Shown here: positions 1 through 9,009 of the stretch, piece by piece
How the letters are laid out: every line of letters begins with the position of its first letter
Numbering within the stretch: position 1 is the first letter of the stretch
Source: an uncultured Shewanella sp.
GTDB lineage: Bacteria > Pseudomonadota > Gammaproteobacteria > Enterobacterales > Shewanellaceae
DNA: 64,000 bases
Assembly (NCBI RefSeq): GCF_947495455.1
Contig: NZ_CANLZC010000011.1
Coordinates: forward strand, 16,253-80,252
Direction: 5' to 3'
The notes under the pieces: generated by a model
The model's input: the letters and a program-made list of their open reading frames with translations, nothing else
Databases searched by the model: none
What the model was told of the DNA's origin: nothing
Made by a program: the position numbers and the translations under genes

Positions 1-1007
1 AAGTTTGCAGGAAGCTCACCTAATGTACGACGTTTAAATTCTGCAGCTAGTTCTGGGTAGGCTGCGCTATAAGCGGCAAACTTTTCATTCCAAGCTTGTT
101 CTGCAGCAAGGCCGGCTTCTTTTGCATTCCACTGTGCATAAATGTCAGCAGGAATTTCAAAAGGAGCGTGTTTCCAACCCAAGAATTCACGGGCTGCAGC
201 AATTTCTGCATCACCAAGCGGGGCACCGTGACAATCATGGCTACCACCTTTGTTAGGTGAGCCGTAACCGATAATCGTTTTACAGCATAATAAGCTTGGG
301 CGAGGATCGTTTTTAGCCGCTTCAATTGCCGCATTGATTGCATCGCTGTCATGGCCATCAACGCCAGCAATAACATGCCAACCGTAGGCTTCAAAACGTT
401 TTACGGTATCATCAGTAAACCAGCCTTCAACCTCACCGTCGATAGAAATACCATTGTCATCCCAAAAGGCGATAAGCTTGCCAAGGCCTAAGGTGCCCGC
501 TAATGAGCAGGCTTCATGTGAAATCCCTTCCATTAAACAACCGTCACCCATGAAAGCATAAGTGAAGTGATCAACGACCTTATGGCCTTCACGGTTAAAT
601 TGTGCACCTAATGCGCGTTCAGCGATGGCCATGCCGACAGCATTAGTGATCCCTTGCCCTAAAGGACCTGTTGTGGTTTCAATACCTGGCGCATAACCGT
701 ATTCTGGGTGACCTGGTGTACGAGAATGGAGTTGACGGAACTGCTTTAAATCTTCGATGTTTAAATCATAACCCGCAAGATGAAGTAACGAGTAATGTAA
801 CATAGAGCCATGACCGTTAGATAAAACAAAGCGGTCACGGTTTGCCCATTCTGGGTTAGCAGGGTTATGGCTGAGGTGATCACGCCATAAAACTTCAGCA
901 ATATCAGCCATGCCCATAGGTGCGCCTGGATGACCAGAGTTTGCTTTTTGAACGGCGTCCATGCTGAGTGCGCGGATAGCGTTTGCGAGTTCTTTACGAG
1001 ATGACAT
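1..1007 (-). CDS. tkt: Transketolase, N-terminal part (cut by window edge)
   Basis: Thiamine-diphosphate enzyme of the non-oxidative pentose phosphate pathway that moves two-carbon ketol units between sugar phosphates. The reverse strand reads [18 protein letters not shown] from an ATG at 1007, preceded by an AGGAGAG ribosome site. About 335 codons are visible, roughly the N-terminal half; the C-terminal half lies beyond position 1. The visible part includes the N-terminal ThDP-binding region, with the expected stretches [14 protein letters not shown] and GPLGQGI. It faces away from metK. The identification is from family recognition and is secure; the reading is incomplete only because of the window edge. 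Confidence 0.95.
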   Translation of the reverse strand, partial: MSSRKELANAIRALSMDAVQKANSGHPGAPMGMADIAEVLWRDHLSHNPANPEWANRDRFVLSNGHGSMLHYSLLHLAGYDLNIEDLKQFRQLHSRTPGHPEYGYAPGIETTTGPLGQGITNAVGMAIAERALGAQFNREGHKVVDHFTYAFMGDGCLMEGISHEACSLAGTLGLGKLIAFWDDNGISIDGEVEGWFTDDTVKRFEAYGWHVIAGVDGHDSDAINAAIEAAKNDPRPSLLCCKTIIGYGSPNKGGSHDCHGAPLGDAEIAAAREFLGWKHAPFEIPADIYAQWNAKEAGLAAEQAWNEKFAAYSAAYPELAAEFKRRTLGELPAN

Positions 1008-1327
1008 GCTCTCTCCTGCTTATGATTGAGGTGTAGTCTGCAATTATGGAGGCATATTTTCCCTCACTAATCGCGTTGAAGCAAATAAAATTCGTTAACA
1101 ATGCGGCTTTATTCGAGTCTATCTTATGAAAAAAGTGATGAATTACTTATAAATTATGCAAATACAATGAGTTGTTTAATTACCTATGGTGGAATTGATT
1201 GAATCAATTGAAATATTTTATTAACAAATATGAGAGCGAATGCGTGCTTTTTCATATTATTTTGTTTGAAGGTGAGAGGGGGAAGTTAAAGAAAGGGAGG
1301 GGAATTGACTTTTAGGCTTGCTTTTCT
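1008..1327. other. Gene-free spacer upstream of tkt
   Basis: About 320 bases between the tkt start and the 3' end of the MFS transporter gene. It is AT-rich and must hold the tkt promoter. I see no convincing operator, hairpin or ORF. Confidence 0.5.
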
Positions 1328-2494
1328 TCAGTTAAATTTATAGCGCACCAGTGATATAGCAATAAAGAGTAAAAAGAAAAAAGAAGCGAACATAGCGCTT
1401 AAGGTGAATGCTTCATTTGATAACATCAGATTGGCTTGAGCTAAACTGTATAAGCTGGATACAAAGGCAAAAGAAAAAGTTAACAGGGCGGAGGCCATTC
1501 CTTGCCCGAGTTTGATATTCGCCATGGCGTAGCTACTTGACATGGGATTTAAAAATCCGATGGTGAAACTGATGATATACAGCGCGATAACACTTAGAAG
1601 AAAATGTGTTTCTGAGTAGAATAATAAGCCGCTGCCACACAAAAAAGTCGCCACAAATAAGAGGCGAACTAAAGGTAAATTGTCTAAGTTGATGAGTTTT
1701 CGAAAAGTAAAAATGCCAATAATGTATACGGCACTTAATCCTAAAATGATTTCATTCATCTCATTATAATTTAACATTCTGGTTTGACTTAATATACTAT
1801 GGACATTTCCCATAATGGTTTGCATAAAAACGGCATAGCCGACCCCTGTCGATAGCGTATTAAGAATAAAGCTTTTTTGCGAGAGGCAATGCCACAATGT
1901 TTTCTTTATATTACGTATTAATAATAATTGCTGGCGATCATTTTTTAAAATGATCTGTGACACTATGAGCAAGGTAAGCTCGATGATAAACATACAATAA
2001 TAAGCATAACGCCAATCGAAGAAAGCCATACCTCTAGCCAAAATAGAGGCTAATATTGGCGCTAGAATGACGCATATGGATATTTTTGACGTAAAAATTT
2101 TGATGGCTTTAGGGTTATTCGTGTGACGTAAAAGAAGGGCTCGTCCAATGGGAGAGTAACAACCTGTGCCAGCACCAATTAAGGTACAACCAAGATAAAA
2201 TACGGTGATATCATGAGTATTTGCAAGCAATAACAAGCCAAATAATGAGGTTATTTGAGCAAATTTTAGTGTGGTATAGGCGCCAAAAATATCCGATAGA
2301 ATGCTAAATAGAATGGCTGAAAGAGAAAATAGAAAAAAGAGTAAACTCATGCCTAAGTGAATTTGACTGACATGGACTTGTAATGAGTCAGCGATGGTAT
2401 CAATCAATGGAATGGATAACATTAAGGTCATGTAGCTAATTAAAGATAAGCCATAGGCCAGCAAGTTAAAGGGGGAGCTTTGAATGATTTTCAA
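1328..2494 (-). CDS. MFS transporter, Bcr/CflA-like
   Basis: A 388-aa integral membrane protein with about 12 hydrophobic segments and the size of a major facilitator drug/H+ antiporter. The segment FLFSLSAILFSILSDIFGAY (about residues 53-72) occupies the place of the MFS loop 2-3 motif, and CTLIGAGTGCYSPIGRALLL resembles motif C of antiporters. The charged consensus of motif A is poorly kept, so it is a divergent member. The chosen start is TTG at 2494, with AGGTCAGAG upstream; the first ATG lies about 21 codons later and would remove part of the first membrane helix. Single gene; substrate unknown. Confidence 0.7.
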   Translation of the reverse strand: MKIIQSSPFNLLAYGLSLISYMTLMLSIPLIDTIADSLQVHVSQIHLGMSLLFFLFSLSAILFSILSDIFGAYTTLKFAQITSLFGLLLLANTHDITVFYLGCTLIGAGTGCYSPIGRALLLRHTNNPKAIKIFTSKISICVILAPILASILARGMAFFDWRYAYYCMFIIELTLLIVSQIILKNDRQQLLLIRNIKKTLWHCLSQKSFILNTLSTGVGYAVFMQTIMGNVHSILSQTRMLNYNEMNEIILGLSAVYIIGIFTFRKLINLDNLPLVRLLFVATFLCGSGLLFYSETHFLLSVIALYIISFTIGFLNPMSSSYAMANIKLGQGMASALLTFSFAFVSSLYSLAQANLMLSNEAFTLSAMFASFFFLLFIAISLVRYKFN

Positions 2495-2809
2495 GTTGAC
2501 TCTGACCTATCGAAGCATAAATAACCGTTAATCTAAGTATAGAAAAAGACGCTGACAACTTAATGAATAGTGTGTTTTTTAGCCTAAAAAGTTGAAGTGC
2601 ATTTGATGGGGTCATTATTTTTAGGCATCAAATATCAGTGTGTTAGTTTGCCTTTGTTATTATATTAGCGTCATAAGTGAATGTTTAATGTGTCTGATTT
2701 TAAAGGTTTTTGTTGTTTTTCTTTATTGTTTTTATTAAAAAAATTTATGTGTTCAATGGACAAATTTTAACGTTGAAGGCTATTAACCGCTGCGATTTTC
2801 TACTAAGAT

Positions 2810-2833
2810 AGACGTCTAGATGTAGATACTTCT
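2810..2833 (+). promoter_or_regulatory. Three tandem MetJ boxes upstream of metK
   Basis: Three adjacent 8-mers AGACGTCT (2810-2817), AGATGTAG (2818-2825) and ATACTTCT (2826-2833). The first is the perfect MetJ consensus and the next two match partly. They end 36 bases before the metK ATG, where the methionine repressor with its co-repressor S-adenosylmethionine normally controls metK. The motif is seen directly; regulation is inferred from the known regulon. Confidence 0.9.
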
Positions 2834-2869
2834 ACACATTCAAATTGTAATTATACGGGATTATTCATC

Positions 2870-4024
2870 ATGGCAAAGCATTTGTTCACCTCTGAGTCGG
2901 TTTCAGAAGGTCATCCTGATAAAATCGCCGATCAGATTTCTGATGCGGTTCTAGACGCTATTTTAGAGCAAGATCCAAAAGCACGTGTCGCTTGTGAAAC
3001 TTATGTCAAAACTGGCATGGTGATGGTTGGCGGTGAAGTCACGACATCGGCATGGGTTGATATAGAAGAAATTACGCGTAAAACCGTTCGAGATATCGGT
3101 TATGTTCACTCGGATATGGGATTTGATGCTGATTCATGTGCAGTGTTAAATGCGATAGGTAAACAGTCTCCAGATATTAACCAAGGTGTTGATCGCGCCG
3201 ATCCCAAAGCTCAAGGTGCTGGAGATCAAGGGCTTATGTTTGGCTATGCCAGTAACGAAACCGATGTGTTGATGCCTGCACCTGTCACATATGCACATAA
3301 ACTGGTTAAGCGTCAATCAGAAGTGCGTAAAGATGGCACGCTACCTTGGCTACGTCCAGATGCAAAGAGCCAAGTGACATTTGCTTATGATAATAACGGT
3401 AAGATTGAAGGTATCGATGCCATCGTATTATCGACTCAGCATTGTGACACTGTGAGCCAAGCTGATTTGATTGAAGGTGTAATGGAAACCATTATTAAGC
3501 CTGTGTTGCCCGCGCAATGGTTAAACCGTGACACTAAATATTTTATTAACCCTACGGGCCGCTTTGTGATTGGTGGACCCGTTGGCGATTGTGGCTTAAC
3601 CGGCCGAAAAATTATTGTCGATACATATGGTGGCATGGCAAGACATGGTGGCGGTGCGTTTTCGGGTAAAGATCCTTCTAAAGTGGATCGCAGTGCAGCA
3701 TACGCTGCTCGATATGTGGCGAAAAATATTGTTGCAGCTGGTCTGGCTGAACGTTGTGAATTACAAGTGTCTTATGCGATTGGCGTGGCAGAGCCGACTT
3801 CAATCAGTATTGAAACCTTTGGTACGGAAAAGGTCTCTCATGACACTTTGATTGGGTTAGTGCGCCAACATTTTGATTTACGTCCTTATGGATTGACAGA
3901 GATGTTAAATTTAGCTCGCCCAATTTATCAAGCAACGGCGGCTTATGGCCACTTTGGCCGTAGTGAATTCCCTTGGGAGCAAACGGATAAAGCAGATGTA
4001 TTGCGCAGCGATGCGGGCCTTTAA
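2870..4024 (+). CDS. metK: S-adenosylmethionine synthase (methionine adenosyltransferase)
   Basis: Makes S-adenosylmethionine from ATP and L-methionine in the cytoplasm. At 384 aa it has the normal bacterial length. Visible signatures are [16 protein letters not shown] near the N-terminus, the [12 protein letters not shown] hexapeptide region, and [19 protein letters not shown] with the phosphate-binding loop. The gene is monocistronic: MetJ boxes lie directly upstream and a strong hairpin terminator follows 40 bases after the stop. Its product is the MetJ co-repressor, so the promoter layout implies feedback control. metR and another set of MetJ boxes occur at 34.5-35.6 kb of this window. 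Confidence 0.98.
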   Translation: MAKHLFTSESVSEGHPDKIADQISDAVLDAILEQDPKARVACETYVKTGMVMVGGEVTTSAWVDIEEITRKTVRDIGYVHSDMGFDADSCAVLNAIGKQSPDINQGVDRADPKAQGAGDQGLMFGYASNETDVLMPAPVTYAHKLVKRQSEVRKDGTLPWLRPDAKSQVTFAYDNNGKIEGIDAIVLSTQHCDTVSQADLIEGVMETIIKPVLPAQWLNRDTKYFINPTGRFVIGGPVGDCGLTGRKIIVDTYGGMARHGGGAFSGKDPSKVDRSAAYAARYVAKNIVAAGLAERCELQVSYAIGVAEPTSISIETFGTEKVSHDTLIGLVRQHFDLRPYGLTEMLNLARPIYQATAAYGHFGRSEFPWEQTDKADVLRSDAGL

Positions 4025-4062
4025 ACTAGATTAATATCTAGTGATGCTTTTTATTAATCAAC

Positions 4063-4087
4063 AAACCGCCTCTTGGCGGTTTTTTTA
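4063..4087 (+). terminator. metK intrinsic terminator
   Basis: AACCGCC / GGCGGTT hairpin with a short CTCTT loop followed by a run of T. It is located 40-60 bases after the metK stop and ends just before the next gene. Confidence 0.9.
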
Positions 4088-4102
4088 TAACTTAGGTAAA
4101 AA

Positions 4103-4534
4103 ATGGATATTAATCAATTGCAGCTAAATTGGTTAGTCATGGATAATCGACGAGAAGTCAAAGCTTTCTATCGTCAATTTATGCCTTATGCAAGACTGAA
4201 GCGTAAAGAAGCGATAGCAGTACTTCAATTAAGTACCACACAAATAGTGGCGAGTGTTCGCTTTAGACCAATAGGGGAAATATTGCTTTTGACAGGGTTA
4301 CTTGTCGATCCGGCTTTTCAAGGTATGGGACTGGCAAAGCTGATAGTCAATAAAACCTGTTCTCAACTGGAGGAAAAGCCGATTTATTTATTCACTGAAG
4401 CTCCCTTAGTGAGTTTTTATCAGTGCAATGGCTTTGTGCAAATTCAGCAAGGCCCAAATGATATAATGCAACTTTTATTAAAATATCAAAAACAAGGAAA
4501 ACCCTTGCTTTTGATGCAATACGCCAATCATTGA
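4103..4534 (+). CDS. GNAT-family N-acetyltransferase
   Basis: A 143-aa protein with the GNAT fold signature: a beta-strand region ILLLTGLLVDPAFQGMGLAK carrying the acetyl-CoA binding pattern (here Q-G-M-G-L-A), and a C-terminal FYQCNGFV segment typical of the final strand of the fold. It should transfer an acetyl group from acetyl-CoA to an unknown amine substrate in the cytoplasm. It lies immediately after the metK terminator and convergent with a second, unrelated GNAT gene. Cys, Phe and Tyr near the end match the usual 'YxxxGF' motif. Substrate cannot be predicted. Confidence 0.8.
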   Translation: MDINQLQLNWLVMDNRREVKAFYRQFMPYARLKRKEAIAVLQLSTTQIVASVRFRPIGEILLLTGLLVDPAFQGMGLAKLIVNKTCSQLEEKPIYLFTEAPLVSFYQCNGFVQIQQGPNDIMQLLLKYQKQGKPLLLMQYANH

Positions 4535-4547
4535 AGCATCACGGATA
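4533..4547. repeat. Possible solo end of the MITE-like repeat
   Basis: AGCATCACGGATATA differs by one base from the right end AGTATCACGGATAT of the repeat copy at 50883-51164. It overlaps the stop of the upstream GNAT gene. It may be a footprint of the repeat family or chance similarity. Confidence 0.4.
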
Positions 4548-4553
4548 TAGGGC

Positions 4554-5099
4554 TTAATCTTTTGTGTGACTCAATAGCAAATAATAGTCACGGTCTTCAA
4601 AGGTGAAAAAATCGATGACTTGCATTGCGGCCTTTTGAGTATGGGCAGCAAAAGAGCGTTCATTTTCATCAGAAATAAAAGTGATCATATAGGGATATTT
4701 TATAGCGACTTGTTGTTTTATTTGACTGACTAACCGATTAAATAAGCCTTGCCCTCGATAATCTGGATGGATCCAAATCGGGCCATATTGGCAGGTATTG
4801 TGTTTTGATAGCCCAATAGCTTCAAGTTCAATACCTTGCATTCTTCGTAACAAGACTTGATAAATTGGCCCACTCTCAAAGAAAGCCCAACTACCAGCAA
4901 TAACATAAGCTATGATTCGGCTGTTTACTTCTGCAACCCATAGGTATTCTTTTTCAATGAGTAATGCCAGTTCATTGTGATTGAAGCTTTGTCCTTGCAG
5001 CTTATTTGTCTGATTTTGATATAATTCATCTTGTTGGTATGTTTGTTCTAGCTGTGCTAACGCGCCAATGTCTTTAGCATGAGCGGCTCTGATTTCCAT
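4554..5099 (-). CDS. GNAT-family N-acetyltransferase
   Basis: A 181-aa acetyltransferase. Residues 1-20 (IRAAHAKDIGALAQLEQTY) are the classic first strand-helix of a GNAT domain. The acetyl-CoA binding motif is IHPDYRGQGLFNRLVSQI (R-G-Q-G-L), followed by a beta-bulge region ending YPYMITFISDENERS. The start is an ATG at 5099. It is convergent with the preceding GNAT and divergent from the META-domain lipoprotein. The two GNATs flanking this spot share no more than family resemblance. The substrate is unknown; protein N-terminal, small amine and antibiotic acetylation are all possible. Confidence 0.82.
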   Translation of the reverse strand: MEIRAAHAKDIGALAQLEQTYQQDELYQNQTNKLQGQSFNHNELALLIEKEYLWVAEVNSRIIAYVIAGSWAFFESGPIYQVLLRRMQGIELEAIGLSKHNTCQYGPIWIHPDYRGQGLFNRLVSQIKQQVAIKYPYMITFISDENERSFAAHTQKAAMQVIDFFTFEDRDYYLLLSHTKD

Positions 5100-5244
5100 A
5101 GTGTTCTCAATCGTACTTTTTAGCGATCATACCGTATTTAGGCTTGTATTTGGGGGCGTATCTTTAAACAAATTAACTTTATCTTACTGATTTTTCCGTT
5201 ATAATTATTAAAATTCAATTAAATTAATAGCTTTGAGAGCAAAT

Positions 5245-5697
5245 ATGATGACTTTAAGATGGATCATCGTCAGTGCTGTACTACTGCTTACTGGTTGCCA
5301 ATCGACAGGAGTGACAGTTGATAGCCAGCTTAAACTGGAAGGGACATGGCACATTGAGGAAATCAATGGTCAATCGGTTGTCAATTACAGTCCAGCTCAA
5401 TTGAGTTTTAGCCCAAATGGGGCATTAAGCGGTAATAACAGTTGTAATACCTTCACGGGAAACTATACCTTTATTGATGACGTATTAACCTTATTACCTA
5501 AAGCAGGAACAATGAAAGCTTGTGTCGATGCGCTAGAGTCCCAAGAAAAAAATGTCATGGCATTGATGCCCAAAGTGACTCAAGCGAGATTAGTGAAAAC
5601 GCAATTAATATTACAAAATAAAGAGGGTAAGACCTTATTGATGCTTAAAAGAGTGTCTCATGCACAAGGTGATGATATGTCGATGACACCCAATTAA
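5245..5697 (+). CDS. META-domain lipoprotein (HslJ-like)
   Basis: A 150-aa lipoprotein. The N-terminus MMTLRWIIVSAVLLLTGCQS has a lipobox (LLTGC), so lipidation at the Cys and anchoring in the envelope are predicted. The rest is a META domain: GTWHIEEINGQSVV, LSFSPNGALSGNNSCNTFTGNYT (with SGNNSCN) and two central cysteines, as in HslJ, which is linked to heat shock and novobiocin resistance in E. coli. I start at ATG 5245, with a GAGAG ribosome site six bases upstream; an earlier in-frame TTG at 5233 would overlap that site. It precedes another GNAT gene by 15 bases, so co-transcription is likely. Confidence 0.85.
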   Translation: MMTLRWIIVSAVLLLTGCQSTGVTVDSQLKLEGTWHIEEINGQSVVNYSPAQLSFSPNGALSGNNSCNTFTGNYTFIDDVLTLLPKAGTMKACVDALESQEKNVMALMPKVTQARLVKTQLILQNKEGKTLLMLKRVSHAQGDDMSMTPN

Positions 5698-5712
5698 TAA
5701 GGAAAGCTTCAG

Positions 5713-6153
5713 ATGCAGATCCGTCAAGCTCAACAAAATGATAAAGCAGCGTTAGTGGTATTTAATCTTGCCATGGCAAAAGAAACAGAAGGTCGAGACT
5801 TGAATGTGACACTTCTCTCTCAAGGAGTGAGTCGGTTACTTGAGTCGCCAGAGAAAGGTTTTTATCTTGTCGCAGACATCAAGGGAGAAATCGTAGGCTC
5901 TTTGATGGTCACCTTTGAGTGGAGTGATTGGCAAGCAAAAGATTATTATTGGATCCAAAGTGTGTATATTGCGCCTCAATATCGACGTCAAGGGATTTAT
6001 AGGAAGTTATATCAAGCTGTAAAAGACAGAGCCGAAACTCAAGGTGGTGCGGCAAGTTTTCGCCTCTATGTTGAGCAGCACAATCAAGTGGCTCAGAATA
6101 CCTATTCTGCATTGGGAATGGCGCAAAGTCATTATTTATTATTTGAAGAATAA
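5713..6153 (+). CDS. GNAT-family N-acetyltransferase
   Basis: A 146-aa acetyltransferase. The N-terminus IRQAQQNDKAALVVFNLAMA is the first strand-helix unit, WIQSVYIAPQYRRQGIYRKLYQAV is the acetyl-CoA loop (R-R-Q-G-I), and FRLYVEQHNQVAQNTYSALGM is the terminal strand with the conserved asparagine and tyrosine. This arrangement (V-x-P-x-x-R-x-x-G-I-Y, then LYVE-N-AQ-YSALGM) is common among GNATs acting on peptides or amino acids. ATAAGGA lies upstream of the ATG. It is probably translated from the same message as the META lipoprotein gene 15 bases upstream. Third GNAT within 2 kb; substrate unknown. Confidence 0.85.
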   Translation: MQIRQAQQNDKAALVVFNLAMAKETEGRDLNVTLLSQGVSRLLESPEKGFYLVADIKGEIVGSLMVTFEWSDWQAKDYYWIQSVYIAPQYRRQGIYRKLYQAVKDRAETQGGAASFRLYVEQHNQVAQNTYSALGMAQSHYLLFEE

Positions 6154-6215
6154 AGCATGTCATGTGGAAAATACAGTCATCAATGTGGGTATTGATGACT
6201 GTAAAATCGTTATTA

Positions 6216-7553
6216 TTAATTGACTTTATGATGATGCAGTTTTGGATTCCAAGCGAGCGCGAGAAATAAGCATGCAAAGAATACCGATGCTATGAGTAAA
6301 TAAAAACTCGTGTTCCAGCCAGAGTATTCAATGACTGTGCCCATAATCGCATTGGCGGGAACTGTGCCGACAAAATAGCCAAAGAGACCGGTAAACCCTG
6401 CGGCTGTGCCTGCGGCTTTTTTGGGAACTAATTCTAATGCATATAAGCCTATAAGCATAACAGGGCCATAGATAAGAAAACCTAAAGTGGTGAGTGAGGC
6501 CATGTAAATCCAAATTTCATGAATGGGGTTAAGCCAATAAACGAGGATGGCGACAAGCATGAGTAATAAGTAAATAATGCCTATTGGCGCTCGTTTACCT
6601 TTGAATAATTTATCTGAAAGCCAACCACATAAAATCGTGCCTGGAATGCCTGCATATTCGAACCAAAAGACTGACCAAGCAGCGTCACTATTTGAAAAGC
6701 CTTTACCACTGACAAGATAAGTTGGCGCCCAGTCTGCAATGCCGTAGCGTAAAAAGTAAATAAAAGCATTTGCTAGGGCAATAAACCACAAATATTTATT
6801 GTTAAGAACGTATTTGAAAAAGATTTCTTTTGCCGAGAACTCTTGTTCAAATTCGTCTTTAGTGACCACGCCGTGATCTTGTTTATATTCTTCTATTGGC
6901 GGAAGACCTTCAGATTGTGGCGTATCTCGAACGGTATATAAAATAAAGACAACCAGCAATAACGCAGCGATTGCTGGAAAATAGAATAAGCTCTGCCATT
7001 GGCCAAATATCATCATGCCCAGTAAGGCTAACGGGCCAATAAGCCCACCCCCGACATTATGGGCGACATTCCAGATTGAGACGTATGTACCGCGTTCTTG
7101 AGGCGAGAACCAATGGACGAGTGTTCTTCCACAAGGTGGCCAACCCATGCCTTGGAACCATCCGTTGAGAAACATTAATATGCCCATAAGGACTAAGCTG
7201 TGTAGGGCCCAGCCACTCAGTCCAATGACAAAGTTAATTATGGCAGAAAGAAATAATCCCGCTGCTAGAAAATAGCGAGCGTTAGAGCGATCGGAGACAT
7301 TACCCATAAAAAACTTACTTAAGCCGTAAGCAAGTGAAATCATCGACAGGACAATACCCAGCTGGGCGGTGGTATAGCCTTCTTGTTGAAGATAGGGGAT
7401 GGCTAAGCTAAAGTTTTTACGAATCAGATAATAGCCAGCGTAGCCCAGAAAGATCCCTAAAAAGACTTGTCGTCTTAATTTTTTATAGGTGGGATCGATT
7501 TCACTTTTAGGACGTTGCTGAATATGTTGAGCGGGCTTAAAAAAACCTATCAT
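6216..7553 (-). CDS. glpT: Glycerol-3-phosphate transporter
   Basis: Inner-membrane organophosphate:phosphate antiporter (MFS, OPA family) importing sn-glycerol-3-phosphate in exchange for phosphate. At 445 aa it aligns end to end with E. coli GlpT: FKPA...EIDPTYKKLRRQVFLGIF at the N-terminus, GYYLIRKNF containing the substrate-binding arginine equivalent to Arg45, WFQGMGWPPCGRTLVHW, RYGIADWAPTYL containing the equivalent of Arg269, and LIYGPVMLIGLYALELVPKKAAGTAAGFTG in pieces. Both key arginines are present. No glpQ, glpD or glpR is adjacent in this window, so it stands alone here. UhpT-type transport is less likely, given how closely the N-terminus and helix 5 match GlpT. Confidence 0.93.
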   Translation of the reverse strand: MIGFFKPAQHIQQRPKSEIDPTYKKLRRQVFLGIFLGYAGYYLIRKNFSLAIPYLQQEGYTTAQLGIVLSMISLAYGLSKFFMGNVSDRSNARYFLAAGLFLSAIINFVIGLSGWALHSLVLMGILMFLNGWFQGMGWPPCGRTLVHWFSPQERGTYVSIWNVAHNVGGGLIGPLALLGMMIFGQWQSLFYFPAIAALLLVVFILYTVRDTPQSEGLPPIEEYKQDHGVVTKDEFEQEFSAKEIFFKYVLNNKYLWFIALANAFIYFLRYGIADWAPTYLVSGKGFSNSDAAWSVFWFEYAGIPGTILCGWLSDKLFKGKRAPIGIIYLLLMLVAILVYWLNPIHEIWIYMASLTTLGFLIYGPVMLIGLYALELVPKKAAGTAAGFTGLFGYFVGTVPANAIMGTVIEYSGWNTSFYLLIASVFFACLFLALAWNPKLHHHKVN

Positions 7554-8403
7554 AATGTCGTCGTTATCCGCTGTGAGTGAATTTGAAAGCGGACATAGTG
7601 TCTAGGATAGTTTTATCTGTCTAGTTTAAATATAAAGTGCTTTCAAGGAGAAACAATTCATACACATGTTCTTACTCCATTAAATTTTATTTATCTAATT
7701 ATTTTTGTTTAATAAAAATTAAGCTGTGAGTTTTTTTTATTACTTGGTTCTGAAACAAATAGCTCATTTATATGAAACATCAATATACACAAATGTAAAA
7801 TAGCGAACTTTGAAAATCATTTGATACAAATTTGTTATTTCTTGTCATTCATTAAGTCGTGATGATATTTAAAGCGTTAACTTTTATTTGTTCTTTTTAT
7901 GGAATAGTGATTTTAAATATTGAATGTGGGCTTTATTTTTTACCTCAAGCGGCAGTTTTTAAATGGATAAATATTATAAATACTATCTTTTATATAAAAC
8001 AAGGTGTTCTTAATGAGTGAGTAAAAAAGATGTTGAGCATTTGAATGTTTCTGAATGGTTGTTGTATGGTTTTATTTGTGTTTTATTTGTGTTTTATTTT
8101 TGTCTTTATTTTGTTTTTGCCATAGTGGGTTTGTAATTTTATGTGATTATTGTTTCTTTTTTGAAAGAGGCGCTTTAATCTTTTGCTTAATAAGTTGATG
8201 CTAATATAGTAACTAGCCTTTAGTCACAACTTGATAAGGCTGATTTTAGCAGTATCAGTCGTACACAAGTGTTAGAACTAAGTATTAGAGCTAAGTACTA
8301 GAAGGAAGTGCAAGAACAGAGAGAGCACAAGAACAGAGATTAAATAATACAGTCGTTAGTCTATAGAGCGAGTATATAAAATTAATGTATAGAGTAGGGG
8401 GCG
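7554..8403. other. Long AT-rich gene-poor spacer
   Basis: About 850 bases between the glpT start and a candidate small ORF. It contains a GT-rich stretch with repeated TTTTATTTGTG units (about 8069-8110) and a purine-rich stretch with imperfect repeats of AAGTACTAGAA / AAGAACAGAGA type (about 8265-8345). No ORF with a ribosome site or recognisable RNA is visible. It must contain the glpT promoter; I could not identify a CRP or GlpR site with confidence. Confidence 0.45.
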
Positions 8404-8406
8404 ATG

Positions 8407-8496
8407 ATGGCAGTGTCTTATAAGTTAATCATAATCTGGTGTGGTTTAGTCTGGTTAGTGTGGTTTGATATTGTTAATTTAGTCGGCTTTATTTGA
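8407..8496 (+). CDS. Candidate 29-aa membrane miniprotein
   Basis: ATG at 8407 (or 8404) is preceded by a strong AGGGGG ribosome site. The reading MAVSYKLIIIWCGLVWLVWF continues for nine residues (DIVNLVGFI) to a TGA. The peptide is one hydrophobic segment rich in Trp and Ile with a lysine at the N-terminal side, the form of a single-pass miniprotein. It overlaps the 3' end of the opposite-strand gene by eight bases. I recognise no homolog. It could be a chance ORF, and the evidence is the ribosome site plus the clean transmembrane character. Confidence 0.35.
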   Translation: MAVSYKLIIIWCGLVWLVWFDIVNLVGFI

Positions 8497-8935
8497 TATT
8501 ACATCCGCTAATATTTTTTGTTTTACTTGTTCTGAGCTGGATTAAATAGAGAATAGGCAAGGTTATAATGCTAGTGGTTAGCATATCCATAATACTGTGG
8601 TACTGCTGATACAGCATGAGTAGGCAATAAAGCAGCATAGAAGATGTCGCTAAGAGGCGTTTTGTGGTCGATTGACGTGAAAAATAAACCACAAAGACCA
8701 AAGCGAGTGCAGTATGGGTACTGTAATCGAGCCCTAATCTAGGCCAAATGTTCATTATGTTATCTAACCACATGAGCCCATAAATAAAGCCAGTAGACAA
8801 TAACACTCCTGTGATTGACTGCCTTAAACTCATCCAATCTTTATTCCGTGCGACGTTTATCATGGATACGGTAAAAAATACGCCTAGTAACGGAATATAA
8901 GTATCTGCAACAAAGTCCCACTCTTGGTATGTCAT
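8489..8935 (-). CDS. Small integral membrane protein, possibly PAP2-like
   Basis: A 148-aa protein with about five hydrophobic helices. Two short segments recall the later motifs of PAP2 phosphatases: DYSTHTALAL (in place of PSGHTA) and YHSIMDMLTT (in place of HxxxD near the end of the active site). The first PAP2 motif (K-x6-RP) is absent and the protein is shorter than most of the family, so activity is doubtful. The start is the ATG at 8935 with a weak AAGA ribosome site. It is read in the same direction as the kinase gene that starts at 9867 but is probably a separate unit. Function unknown. Confidence 0.6.
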   Translation of the reverse strand: MTYQEWDFVADTYIPLLGVFFTVSMINVARNKDWMSLRQSITGVLLSTGFIYGLMWLDNIMNIWPRLGLDYSTHTALALVFVVYFSRQSTTKRLLATSSMLLYCLLMLYQQYHSIMDMLTTSIITLPILYLIQLRTSKTKNISGCNIK

Positions 8936-9009
8936 GTCTTGATTTCATTATTAAATGGGTCATTGACTTTGTGATTAATGACCCAAGGGTATTGGAAATA
9001 CGAGTGTCA

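Noticed and set aside
8489..8935. Firm call as a PAP2 phosphatase
   Set aside because: Only two short segments resemble the later motifs and the first motif is missing.
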